NCBI RefSeq assembly: GCF_003325755.1
Contig: NZ_QORI02000001.1
Coordinates: 62,001 to 126,000 of the forward strand
Length of the DNA: 64,000 bases
From: Pseudomonas sp. SST3
Lineage (GTDB): Bacteria; Pseudomonadota; Gammaproteobacteria; Pseudomonadales; Pseudomonadaceae
Direction of reading: 5' to 3'
Both the position numbers and the translations under genes were made by a program. This document shows positions 36,498-45,462 of the stretch, piece by piece (position 1 is the stretch's first letter; each line of letters opens with the position of its first letter). The notes beneath the pieces are model-generated. The model did not search any database. It was given only the letters and a program-made list of their open reading frames with translations, and was not told where the DNA came from.

Positions 36498-37990
36498 ATT
36501 TCGAACTCTCGTTGGACAATCAGCTGCGCCCAACCCAGCGGGCTTAGCGCAGTGCCGGCAAGCAACCCGACCACCACCGCCAGCGCCGCCGTGAACAAGG
36601 CCGGCATCAGCAGCATCCAGTGCGTCTCCCAGCGCTCCTCGCGCCAGTTGTCTTCATGCCAGTCGGCCGGCTCGGCAAACCAGCCGCGCCACAACAGCGG
36701 CAGAAAATAGCCGGCATTGAGCAGCGCCGAGCCCAGCAGCACCAGCAGCACCCAATCCTGGCCGACCTCCAGCGCACCCATACCCAGCGCCCACTTGCTG
36801 GCGAAACCGGCAATCGGTGGAATCCCGATCATCCCCAGCGCGCCGATGCTAAAGGCCGTCATCGTCAGCGGCATGCGCCGACCGACACCGTCCATCTCGC
36901 GAATGCGATGAATGCCCAGGGTTTCGGCGAAATTGCCAGCGCAGTAGAACAGTGTCACTTTCATCAGCCCCTGATGCACCAGGTGCGCCAGACCACCGAC
37001 AGCCGCGATCGGCCCGAGCAATGCCACACCAAGGGTCACGTAGGACACCTGGCTGATGGTCGAGTAAGCGAGGCGCTTCTTCAGCTCCTGCTGCTGCAGC
37101 GCCCGCAACGAGCCGTAGAGAATGGTCGCCGCCGCCAGCCAGAGCAACGGCCCAGCCATGTCCAGGCGGGACAGGGCCTCGGCACCGAACACGTCGTAAA
37201 CCACCCGGATGATGCCGAAGGCTCCGGCTTTGACCACCGCCACGGCGTGCAGCAGCGCACTGACCGGTGCCGGTGCCACCATCGCCTGCGGCAACCAGCC
37301 GTGCAGCGGAATCAGCGCCGCTTTGACGCCGAGCCCGGCCACCAGCAGGACGAAGGCCACGCGCAGCGCCAGACCATGTTCCGAAACCGCCTGCAGCAGA
37401 TAGCCACCGGGCTGAAAATCCTGCCCGCCGGTCAGCCCATGCAGTAACGCCACACCCATCAGCACCAGTGCGCCGCCGCCTATGGTGTAGGCCAGATAGA
37501 CGCGCCCGGCCCGCAGCGCCTCCGGCGTGCCGCGATGTACCACCAATGGGAAGGTCGCCAGCGTCAGCATCTCGTAGAACAGCAGGAAACTGACCAGATT
37601 ACCCGCCAGCGCCAGACCCACGGTGGCGCTGACGCAGAGGCTGAAATAGCCGAAGAAGCGCGAACGCAGCGGTGAGTTTTCCAGATAGCCAATGGCGTAG
37701 ATGGTGGTCGCCATCCACAGCACCGAGGACAGCGCTACGAATAGCAGCGACAACGCATCGCCTTGCAATACCAGCGGTGCGCCGGGCAGGAACGGCAGGC
37801 TGAAGCGAAACTCCAGGCCGCGACTGACGCCGTAAATCATCGCCCCCACCAGCAGCAGCTTGAGACCCACCCCGCACAGGTTGAGCGCCACCCGAGTTCG
37901 CTGCTGATCCTCGCGCAGGGTAAAGATCAACAACCCTGGTATCAGAGAACTGAGCACAATCGACAAGGGCAACCAGCTGGTCCAGCTCAT
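36494..37990 (-). CDS. Mrp/Nuo-type antiporter subunit, second of three
   Basis: This 498-residue membrane protein is of the NuoM/MrpD family. The core motif is GLGVKAALIPLHGWLPQAMVAPAPVSALLHAVAVVKAGAFGI, with conserved Lys and His residues, followed by KKRLAYSTISQVSYVTLG. A loop Glu in FYEMLTLATFPLV corresponds to the functional Glu of this family. The start is ATG 37990, overlapping the previous gene by 4 bp; the longer frame upstream lies inside that gene. It probably conducts protons as part of the Mrp complex. Confidence 0.88.
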   Translation of the reverse strand: MSWTSWLPLSIVLSSLIPGLLIFTLREDQQRTRVALNLCGVGLKLLLVGAMIYGVSRGLEFRFSLPFLPGAPLVLQGDALSLLFVALSSVLWMATTIYAIGYLENSPLRSRFFGYFSLCVSATVGLALAGNLVSFLLFYEMLTLATFPLVVHRGTPEALRAGRVYLAYTIGGGALVLMGVALLHGLTGGQDFQPGGYLLQAVSEHGLALRVAFVLLVAGLGVKAALIPLHGWLPQAMVAPAPVSALLHAVAVVKAGAFGIIRVVYDVFGAEALSRLDMAGPLLWLAAATILYGSLRALQQQELKKRLAYSTISQVSYVTLGVALLGPIAAVGGLAHLVHQGLMKVTLFYCAGNFAETLGIHRIREMDGVGRRMPLTMTAFSIGALGMIGIPPIAGFASKWALGMGALEVGQDWVLLVLLGSALLNAGYFLPLLWRGWFAEPADWHEDNWREERWETHWMLLMPALFTAALAVVVGLLAGTALSPLGWAQLIVQREFEI

Positions 37991-39411
37991 CGCGCCACCC
38001 CTCCAAGCCAGAGCAGCAGGGGTTCGCTGATGAGCGCCAGGCTTAGCACCAGCAGGGCCGGCAGCATCGCCAGCCATTGTGCAAGGCGATCCGGCGCCAC
38101 ACTGGGCGGATTCGGCCTGGCGCGATCAAAGCCCAGCGCCACCACCCGAAACACATACGCAGCGGACATCAGCGTGCCGAGCAGCACACCGAACGCCCAG
38201 GGCCAGTGCTGCGGCTGCTCGAACAGCGGCTGCAGCAACAGCCATTTGGCGAGAAAGCCGCCGCTGGGTGGCAGGCCGACCAGGCTGGCGCCGGCTACCG
38301 CAAAGGTCGCCATGGCCACCGGCATGTTCTGGCTGGCACCTTTCAGCGCACGCACCCGACGCGTGCCCAGCACCCGCTGCAACTCACCGGCGGCGAGAAA
38401 CATCGACACCTTGGCCAGGCCGTGGGCGAGGATGAACAACCACAGCGCCGCCGTCATGCGCGGCTCTTGCCAGTGCAGCAGCAGGCCCAGCGCCAGCAAC
38501 GCATAGCCCAGCTGCGCGACGGTCGAGTAAGCCACCAGCATTTTCAGTCGCGGCGCGCGCAGCGCCGACCAGCCACCGGACAGCAGCGCCAGGATGCCCG
38601 CCGCGGCAAATAGCGCGCCGGCTTGGCGTCCCAGTTCGGGCGGGGCGATCTGACTCCAGATCAGCCAGAGAATGTAGATCGGCCCCTTGACCACCAACGC
38701 CGAGAGCAACGCGCTGACCGCCGTCGGTGCGCCGGAATGCGCTGGCGGCAGCCACAGGTGCAGCGGCCACAGCGCCGCCTTGAGCATCAGGCCGACGCTC
38801 ATCAGCAGCAGCGCCAGTCGCGTGCTGGCGTCCGCTTCGGCCAGTTCCGCCAGCAACAGCACATCGAGCGCGCCGTAGCGGCCGTAGAACAACGCGACAC
38901 CGAACAGATAGGCGAGCGAGCCGGCCAGCGACAGCATCAGATAGTTGAAGGCCGGGCGGTAGGCCCTGCGTCCGGCCAGCGCCACCAGCGCAACGGCGGT
39001 AAGGCTGAGCAGTTCGAGCGTGACGTAGAGGTTGAACAGATCCGCCGACAGCCACAGGGCGGCCAGCGCGCCGTGCAGCAGGCAGGACAGCGGCCAGTAA
39101 TCTTCGCTGCCGGTGGCATGCGGGCTGCGAGCGGCGTAGAGCGCCACCAGCAGATGCAATCCGGCGGTGAATACCATCAGCAAGGCCGTCAGCGGGGTCA
39201 ACTGGAAGCGGATCGCCAGAGGCGTATCCCAGCCGCCAATGTGCAGCAATTGCGGGCCCAGTTGCATCGCCTCGTGCAGCGCCGCAGAGGCGGCCAGCAG
39301 GCTGGCGAGGCTGATGGCAATCACCCCCAGGCCGTTATGCCGTGGCTGCAGCAGAACCAGCAGCAGTCCGCCCAGCAACGGCAGGGCCAGGCTCAGCAAG
39401 GCCATGTTCAT
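37987..39411 (-). CDS. mnhD: Mrp antiporter subunit D-like
   Basis: This 474-residue member of the NuoN/MrpD family is preceded directly by MnhC, the normal C-D order. The core reads SVGLMLKAALWPLHLWLPPAHSGAPTAVSALLSALVVKGPIYIL, with AYSTVAQLGYALLAL and LELLSLTAVALVALAG. Many transmembrane segments are evident. It overlaps mnhC by 4 bp and the next antiporter subunit by 4 bp. Confidence 0.88.
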   Translation of the reverse strand: MNMALLSLALPLLGGLLLVLLQPRHNGLGVIAISLASLLAASAALHEAMQLGPQLLHIGGWDTPLAIRFQLTPLTALLMVFTAGLHLLVALYAARSPHATGSEDYWPLSCLLHGALAALWLSADLFNLYVTLELLSLTAVALVALAGRRAYRPAFNYLMLSLAGSLAYLFGVALFYGRYGALDVLLLAELAEADASTRLALLLMSVGLMLKAALWPLHLWLPPAHSGAPTAVSALLSALVVKGPIYILWLIWSQIAPPELGRQAGALFAAAGILALLSGGWSALRAPRLKMLVAYSTVAQLGYALLALGLLLHWQEPRMTAALWLFILAHGLAKVSMFLAAGELQRVLGTRRVRALKGASQNMPVAMATFAVAGASLVGLPPSGGFLAKWLLLQPLFEQPQHWPWAFGVLLGTLMSAAYVFRVVALGFDRARPNPPSVAPDRLAQWLAMLPALLVLSLALISEPLLLWLGGVAR

Positions 39412-39689
39412 TGGCGCCGCTCCTCGTCGCCCTGCACCACTCCGGCCAGCCGCAACGCCAGCGCCGTGGCACTCACCGCCACCACCAGACCGGTCACCAC
39501 CAATGCCACCAGCAGCGGATCGCTCGGCTGGCTGCGCGTCGCCAGGGCGATCATCACCAGAAACACGCCGCTGCCCATCAGGTTGAAGGCGATGATCCGC
39601 CGCAGCGCTTGCCGCAGGGTCAGCAAGCCATGCAGCCCGAGTAGCCAGAGCGCGGCGCCGACAGCCATCCAGAACAATGCGCTGCTCAT
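39408..39689 (-). CDS. mnhC: Mrp antiporter subunit C
   Basis: This 93-residue NuoK-like protein has three transmembrane helices, the family motif IIAFNLMGSGVFLVMIAL and an LVVTGLVVAVSATALALRL segment near the C-terminus. The start at 39689 overlaps the MbhD/MnhB-fusion stop by 4 bp. The long upstream in-frame extension is a shadow of the fusion gene. Confidence 0.88.
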   Translation of the reverse strand: MSSALFWMAVGAALWLLGLHGLLTLRQALRRIIAFNLMGSGVFLVMIALATRSQPSDPLLVALVVTGLVVAVSATALALRLAGVVQGDEERRQ

Positions 39690-40597
39690 GAGGATGACTC
39701 CTCTCCTTCGCCGATCACCAGCAGACTCAGGCTGGCGGCAATCGAGAAGGTCGCCATCGCTTCGATCAGCAGGATCACGTATTTGGCCGATCCGTCCGGG
39801 TAGTTCAGCCAGCCCCTGCCCAGCCAGGCGGTGGCGATGGCCACGCCGATAAAGACCAGCAGGCCGCCCAGCACCAGCAGCCGTAGCGGCGCGAACGACC
39901 AGCGCAGCCTCGGCAGCAGGCCGGACAAGCGCAGCAACACCACCCCGGCCGCGAGCAGCGAACCCGCCTGGAATGCGCCGCCCGGTGCGCTGGCGCCACG
40001 CCAAAGAATGTAACCCGCCGCCAGCACCAACAAGGGTGCCAGCACCCGTGCCCAGGCACGCAGCAGTGGCCAGGGTTCGGCGAGATCGAGGCTACGCGGG
40101 CCCAGCTGTCGCGCGCCGAGTAGCGCCAGCAGCAGGACCGCCAGTTCCAGTAAGGTGTCCCAGGCGCGCAGGTTAAGCAGCACGGCGGTGACCGGATGGC
40201 TGACACCGGTCTGCGGCAATACCCGAGCGATCTCGGCCGGCAGCGTCGAGGTGCGATCGGCCAGCGGTACAAGCCCCTGCACCAGCATGATCAGCAAGGG
40301 CAGCATCACCATCGCCGCGGCGAGGCGCTGGCGGATCGGCGTGATATCCGGCAGCTCCGCCGGCCCCGGCTGGCGCGCCAACGCCGCGAACAGCAACACC
40401 CCGGTCAGCCCCGCCCCGATGGCCGCCTCGGCCAGGGCCAGGTCTGCCGCGCCCAGGCGCGCCCAGATCAGCGCCAGCGCCAGGCCGAAGGCAATGAACA
40501 GCAGCACGCTGGCGTAGAGGTTGCGCCCATGCAGCGCACCAAAGGCAAGGCCGAGCAACAGCAGGCCGAGCGCGCCGTCGAATAGCCACTCAGTCAT
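39686..40597 (-). CDS. Fusion of MbhD (DUF4040) and MnhB subunits
   Basis: This 303-residue membrane protein has residues 1-85 matching the DUF4040/MbhD type (LADLALAEAAIGAGLTGVLLFAAL). A middle linker contains the HPVTAVLLNLRAWDTLLELAVLLLALLG segment. Residues about 175-303 form the MnhB-type domain (YILWRGASAPGGAFQAGSLLAAGVVLLRLSG). In Bacillus-type systems the first two pieces form the C-terminal end of MrpA and the last is separate MrpB. Having them in one short gene, with no full-length MrpA, is the layout of archaeal-type Mrp/Mbh modules. Confidence 0.85.
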   Translation of the reverse strand: MTEWLFDGALGLLLLGLAFGALHGRNLYASVLLFIAFGLALALIWARLGAADLALAEAAIGAGLTGVLLFAALARQPGPAELPDITPIRQRLAAAMVMLPLLIMLVQGLVPLADRTSTLPAEIARVLPQTGVSHPVTAVLLNLRAWDTLLELAVLLLALLGARQLGPRSLDLAEPWPLLRAWARVLAPLLVLAAGYILWRGASAPGGAFQAGSLLAAGVVLLRLSGLLPRLRWSFAPLRLLVLGGLLVFIGVAIATAWLGRGWLNYPDGSAKYVILLIEAMATFSIAASLSLLVIGEGEESSS

Positions 40598-40886
40598 CGT
40601 CCGGCTCCTCGCCAGCCTGGCGTGCCAGCAGCTGGCAGGCGGTGGCGCTGGAGGCCAGTAGCAACAGCCAGATCAACAGCATCTGGCCAACTTCGAGCAG
40701 GCTGTCGGCGCGAAGCGACAGGCCCGCAATCACCAACCCAAGGCCGAGGGTATCGGCCTTGGTGAGGGCATGCAGACGGCTCACCGCATCGGGAAAACGC
40801 AGCAAGCCGATGCTGCCGGCCGCAAAAAACAGCAGGCCGCCAATCAGCAGCAACCAGCTCAAGACCATGAGCAGCAGTTCAGTCAT
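40590..40886 (-). CDS. mnhG: Mrp antiporter subunit G
   Basis: This 98-residue protein has three hydrophobic segments and the conserved MnhG core GSIGLLRFPDAVSRLHALTKADTLGLGLVIAG. The start at 40886 overlaps the end of mnhF by 8 bp; the longer open frame upstream reads Cys/Trp-rich nonsense and is rejected. It ends in an acidic tail overlapping the next gene. Confidence 0.9.
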   Translation of the reverse strand: MTELLLMVLSWLLLIGGLLFFAAGSIGLLRFPDAVSRLHALTKADTLGLGLVIAGLSLRADSLLEVGQMLLIWLLLLASSATACQLLARQAGEEPDDD

Positions 40887-41130
40887 GGCGGCTCCGTCGC
40901 AGCAGCTGCACCAGCGCGGCACTGGCGACCGCCGCCAGCAACCCCAGCAGCAATGCCACATCGCGCAGCGCCGGATGCCCTTGCCACTGCGCCAGGACCA
41001 GCAGCAAAGCCGTGCCGGCGGTGCCGAACAGCTGGATCGCCAGCAGGCGATCCACCCTATCCGGCCCCAGCACGACACGTCCCAAGCCGACGACGATGGT
41101 CAGCAGCAACAACGTCGAGTACAGCGCCAT
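40879..41130 (-). CDS. mnhF: Mrp antiporter subunit F
   Basis: This 83-residue protein has three transmembrane helices and the family motif VVLGPDRVDRLLAIQLFGTAG after the first helix, then LRDVALLLGLLAAVASAAL. It overlaps mnhE by one base and mnhG by 8 bp. Confidence 0.9.
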   Translation of the reverse strand: MALYSTLLLLTIVVGLGRVVLGPDRVDRLLAIQLFGTAGTALLLVLAQWQGHPALRDVALLLGLLAAVASAALVQLLRRSRHD

Positions 41131-41621
41131 CAGCGGCCGCCTCCGCTACCGAGCAGCTGCACCAGGCGATCTTCCAGCTCGATCACTGTCGGCTCCCACC
41201 GCTGCCGTCGATCAAGCACGTGCACGCGCATGCTATCGGCGTCGATTCGCGAAGCCAGCGTGCCCGGCAACAGCCCAACCAGCGCCGAAAGCAACAGCCG
41301 TACCCGTGGCGATTCGGCGCGCAACCGGTAGTCGAGCCAGGCGGGCTCCAATGGCCGTCGAGGGTGCAGCGCACGCACCGCCACGTCCCAGGCGCCCAGC
41401 GTCATACGCCCGAGGAAGAACCAGACAAACCCCGGCAGCGCGCGCAGAGAGGGCTGCCAGGGCCGCGTACCGAGCCGGAGCGACAGCGCCACAGCAAGCA
41501 GAATGCTCGGCACCCCCAGCGCCCAGCCGCCACCCTCGGCGAACAGCGCCCAGATCGCCGCGTAAAGCAACGCCCAACCCAGCCCATCGAGCCAGCGGCG
41601 TCGTAGCCCGGTCTGTTCCAT
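41130..41621 (-). CDS. mnhE: Mrp antiporter subunit E, first gene of the operon
   Basis: This 163-residue protein has two N-terminal transmembrane segments (WALLYAAIWALFAEGGGWALG) and the MnhE cytoplasmic region with LSALVGLLPGTLASRIDADSMRVHVLD. The ATG at 41621 follows AAGGAG; the longer frame upstream is rejected. The order E-F-G-(MbhD/B)-C-D-D-L is contiguous and tightly overlapping. The products should form one inner-membrane complex exchanging cations for protons. Confidence 0.9.
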   Translation of the reverse strand: MEQTGLRRRWLDGLGWALLYAAIWALFAEGGGWALGVPSILLAVALSLRLGTRPWQPSLRALPGFVWFFLGRMTLGAWDVAVRALHPRRPLEPAWLDYRLRAESPRVRLLLSALVGLLPGTLASRIDADSMRVHVLDRRQRWEPTVIELEDRLVQLLGSGGGR

Positions 41622-41739
41622 CACTGGTGCTCCTTGTTGTATCTCGCGTTCCTCGAACCGGAAACGGCTACGGTGCATGGTCGAGATCCGCACCGACGGG
41701 TATCGATGCGTTGACCGGCGATAAGCCGCATGCCGCGAC

Positions 41740-44141
41740 TCACACCCCAACCCGACACGGCACCAGAAGTGACTGGCCGGGCTCGAGCTGCGCCCGCCCC
41801 TCGGCATGTCGTACCGGTACCGGCACCTGGTTGTCAGCATGGGCAGCCACCCACAACTGCCCGCCGCGCCGCTGCAACTCGAGCCGCGCCTGGCGGTAGG
41901 TCAGCTGCAAAGTCAGGTCGCCCAGCTCTGCCGGCATTGCCGGAAAAATGTGCAGCCCATCGAGTTCCAGTCGCACCCCGAGATAGTGCCGCTGCAGCAC
42001 GTCCAGCGAGCCGCACATCGCCCCCAGATGGACGCCCTCCTGCGTGCCCTGGTTATCCGGTGCGTATAGATCGGTATTCAAGGATTGCTGGAAATACGCC
42101 CAGGATGCCTGGCTGTCGACCAGAGCCAACGCACCGGCGCACACTACCTTCGACAAACTCGACTCATGGGTGATACGCGCCAGGTGGTGAGCGAGGGTGT
42201 GGCGCCTGCTTTTTTCGTCGTGGTGATAACTGAGCCGCTCGAGCAACGAATCCAGCGCCGGCTGCGGCAGCAGGTGGTAGGCCATCAGCACATCGGCCTG
42301 CTTGGTCAGTTGATAGCCGTCACTGCTGTCGTGGCGCGCTTCGAGCATCCAGTCCAGGCGCGGCCGATCCCCATGCAGCCACTCCTGCGGCGGCGGTTGC
42401 AGTTGCTCGAAGCCCTCGAACTGACAGAGCACATCCTCGTCGATAAAGGGCAGATACATGCGCCGGCTGATGTCCCGCCATCGGGCGGGCTCGTCCACGC
42501 CCAGCTTCAGCCGCTCGGCCAGCGCGGCGACGCAGGATTCAGGCAGCAGCTCCAGCACTTGCAGGGCCCGGCACAAGGTCCAGGTCGCCATCAGGTTGGT
42601 GTAGGCATTGTTGTCCAGCCCCGGTTCGGCGGCGCCGGGGTAGCCGTTGTGGTACTCGTCGGGGCCGATCACATCGCAGATCAGGTAGCGCTGCCGCGCC
42701 GGGTCAAAGCGCACCAGGCTGGTCCAGAAGCGCGCGACTTCGATGATCAGCTCACCAGCTGGACCGGCCAGCAATGTCTCGTCGCCAGTCGCCAGATACA
42801 GCTGCCACGCGTCGTAAGCCACGGCGGAACCGATGTGCCGCTGCAGGTAGGTGTGATCGGCCATCCAGCGGCCCGACATCGGATTGCACTGCCAGGGCGG
42901 AGTTTCCTCTTCGCCGCTGCAGGCGCTGCGCCAGGGGAACATGGCACCGTGCAGCCCGAGCCGCGCGCCCGCTCACGGGCCTTATCCAGGCGTCGATGGC
43001 GGTAATCCAGCAGGCTGCGCGCCAGTTCCGGGAAGTGCGTGGCGAAAAACGGAAAAGCGAACAGCTCGTCCCAAAATACCTGGCCGTAGTAGCCCTCCAT
43101 CCAGCCGCGCGGCGGGAAGCCGATGTCATGCCCGACGCTGTGTGGCGACACCGTCTGTAGCAGATGGAAGGCATGAAAGCGTAGCGTCAGCTCGAGCCGC
43201 GGGTCATCGGCATCAATGCGCATCCGCTGCCAGAGCCGTGCCCAGGCATCGCTGTGCGCCCTTTGCAGATCGGCAAAGCTGTCGTCCGGTAGCTGCTGAA
43301 GTAACTGCGCACGCGCCATGCCGTCATCCCTTGGCCGCTCCTGGTCGACCTGGACCACCACCCGCTTCTCGATGATAAACCGGCCATCGGCGGGACGACG
43401 GCATTCGGCTTGCTGTAACAGCCTCTGCTCGGCCTGCCGACCCCGCCACCGCAGGTCCATTCCAGGCGTGCGGACCTGTGCGGCCATCACCAGCCGGTGC
43501 TCTTCATCGGCCAATCCGGCGCTGAGCGCGGCGCGCCCGTCCTCCTCGTGCTGCAGCACGACGTCTCGCAGCCGCTGCCCTTCATAGGCCTGATTGCGCC
43601 GTATGGCCGCGTTCGTGACACCACCATCAAGGGCAGTGCGCAAGCGCAGCCGGTCGACTTGCGGCGGGATCTTAAGCGCCCAGCGCAACACTGCAAGCTG
43701 CGGGGTGGCCATGCTGACGAAGCGGGTTTCGTGCAGCTGTAGCACGTGGCCCGCCAGTTCGAAGTCCAGCTCGCGCTCCAGCAGGCCGCTGTCCAGCGTC
43801 AGCGACTGTCGATAACGGCGCAGTTCGACCCCATCGAGGCGGTACCAATCGCCGTCATTCAATGCGAAGCTCAGCCCGAAGGGGTCCGGGAGGTTGACCA
43901 GCGCTGCCATCTCTACCTTGCTGCCGTTGACCTCCCGGGCCGCATGGTCATACCAGCCGGCGCGGTAGAAGCCGGCGTAGTGATCGCCGGCATTCGCCGT
44001 ATGCAACGCGGCGGCCTCCGGGGCACTGGCGCGGCAGGACAACAGGCCGTTGCCCTGCGCCAACAGCGCTTCACGGCGGCGCTCATCGGCCGGATCGTAA
44101 TGATCGAAGACCAGCTTGCACGGCGCTTGCCGATTACCCAT
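41740..44141 (-). pseudogene. GH65 glycoside phosphorylase/hydrolase, broken by a one-base shift
   Basis: The N-terminal half (MGNRQAPCKLVFDHYDP) and the first part of the barrel (GYYGQVFWDELFAFPFF) are in one frame. The rest (LGLHGAMFPWRSACSGEE to the stop) is in another. One added base at 42961-42962 gives an 800-residue GH65 protein of the kojibiose/trehalose phosphorylase type, with the general-acid Glu in DVIGPDEYHNG and phosphate-loop-like sequence near TQEGVHLGAMCGS. These enzymes split alpha-glucosyl disaccharides with phosphate. The start overlaps the PfkB gene by 8 bp, so they are cotranscribed. Possibly intact in the real genome. Confidence 0.85.
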
Positions 44142-45093
44142 CGACTGCCCTCGTCCGTTCCAGCAGACCGTTCGCCATCCGCTCCACCTGCTCACGCGTC
44201 GGGTAGCTGGGCTGCGAGCTATAGCCGGAGACCGCCCGGTTTGCCGCCGCCACGCCCCAGGCGGCGGCCTCTCGGGGAGCACGACCTTCCAGCAGCGCGA
44301 TGGCGAAGACCCCAGTGAAGGCATCGCCAGCACCGGTCGTGTCCACTGGTACCACCTCGCCCGGCGGGATGTGCAGCAACGCCTGCTCACTGGCTAGCAC
44401 GCAGCCGCCATCCGCCAGCTTGATGCAGACGATGGGCGTGCCTGACCGCTGTAATTCACGCGCAGCGCTGGCGGCCTCCGCTACCGAACCAATGGAACGC
44501 CCGACCAGGCCCTCGGCTTCGGGCAGGTTCGGCGCGATGGCGTGCAGCTTGCCTAACAGGTCGCGCTCGAGACGATCCGGGAAGGACGGGTCGAGCACCG
44601 TCTGCAAGCCCTTGCGCGCCGCAGCCTCGATGGCGCGGCGCACAACCCAACCCGGAATTTCGTAATCGAGCACCAGGCTGGCCGGGGTTTCGCAGCCGTC
44701 AATGCACGCGGTCATGGCGTCGGCAGCCGCGTCATCCCAATAGTCGTTGGCCTCCGTGGCCAGGACGATCTGCTTCTTCGCATCCGGCGGCACCATGATC
44801 ATCGATACGCCGGTGGATTGACCTTCGGCCTGCCCGACCCCCTCGACCTGAACGCCGGCCTCGCGCAACGGCGCAAGCGCCTGCTCGGCCAATGCATCGT
44901 CGCCCACTCGGCCGAGCAGGATGCTGCGCAGACCGAAGCGGGCCGCGAGGTAGGCAGTATTGCTGGCCTTGCCACCGGAAAGGCGACACAAATCATGAGC
45001 CAGCAGGGTTTCACGACCGCCGGGCGGCTCATCAATCCGCACCTGGAAATCGGCATTGATGCTACCCAGCGACAGCAACGTGAGGCGCTCCAT
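44134..45093 (-). CDS. PfkB-family carbohydrate kinase
   Basis: This 319-residue ribokinase-type kinase has the N-terminal PfkB signature (SGGKASNTAYLAARFG) and the ATP-binding and catalytic motif VDTTGAGDAFTGVFAIALLEG with the catalytic Asp. The substrate cannot be read off; coupling to a GH65 phosphorylase suggests a sugar released from a disaccharide. It is upstream in the same transcript, and its stop lies inside the GH65 start. Confidence 0.9.
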   Translation of the reverse strand: MERLTLLSLGSINADFQVRIDEPPGGRETLLAHDLCRLSGGKASNTAYLAARFGLRSILLGRVGDDALAEQALAPLREAGVQVEGVGQAEGQSTGVSMIMVPPDAKKQIVLATEANDYWDDAAADAMTACIDGCETPASLVLDYEIPGWVVRRAIEAAARKGLQTVLDPSFPDRLERDLLGKLHAIAPNLPEAEGLVGRSIGSVAEAASAARELQRSGTPIVCIKLADGGCVLASEQALLHIPPGEVVPVDTTGAGDAFTGVFAIALLEGRAPREAAAWGVAAANRAVSGYSSQPSYPTREQVERMANGLLERTRAVDG

Positions 45094-45462
45094 GAACAGG
45101 CTCCGGTGAATCAGGCTCGTTCTTCAACGGACCTGAACCACCGGCCAGGGTTCGCGTTTCGCTGAGCGGCCCGGCGAATCGGGCTTCCGCAATCGCTCGA
45201 TGATCGCCTCCAGCCCCGGTGCCAGAGCCTTCATGCATGCGATAGCCGCCCGGTCGCTTCCCCGCCCTACCGGGGAAACCTTTTGCGTTGCGGCCGCTCG
45301 AAGCTCAATCGCCCAGCCGTCCTGCTCTGGCTCGCGGTGCGCCGCCGCAGGGTCTTGCTGGTCGATACCGAACACAGCACCCGTCAGGGTGCCTAGTTAT
45401 TAGCGGGCGACAGCCCAAGCCTGCGTGATGCCTGTATCGGGCACGCGTGCGAGGAGCCTTCG
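45094..45462. other. Intergenic region before cstA
   Basis: A minus-strand frame of 83 codons at 45124-45375 is open but matches no family I know and has no convincing ribosome site, so I do not call it. A GCACCC-GTCA-GGGTGC hairpin lies at 45377-45392 without a T-run. The rest probably carries the promoter and leader of cstA. Confidence 0.5.

Noticed and set aside
38623..39852. Open frame of 409 codons on the plus strand
   Set aside because: Antisense to mnhD, mnhC and the fusion gene; Gln/Arg-rich shadow sequence.
45124..45375. Possible 83-codon gene on the minus strand
   Set aside because: No recognised family, no clear ribosome site and no neighbour coupling; left as intergenic.
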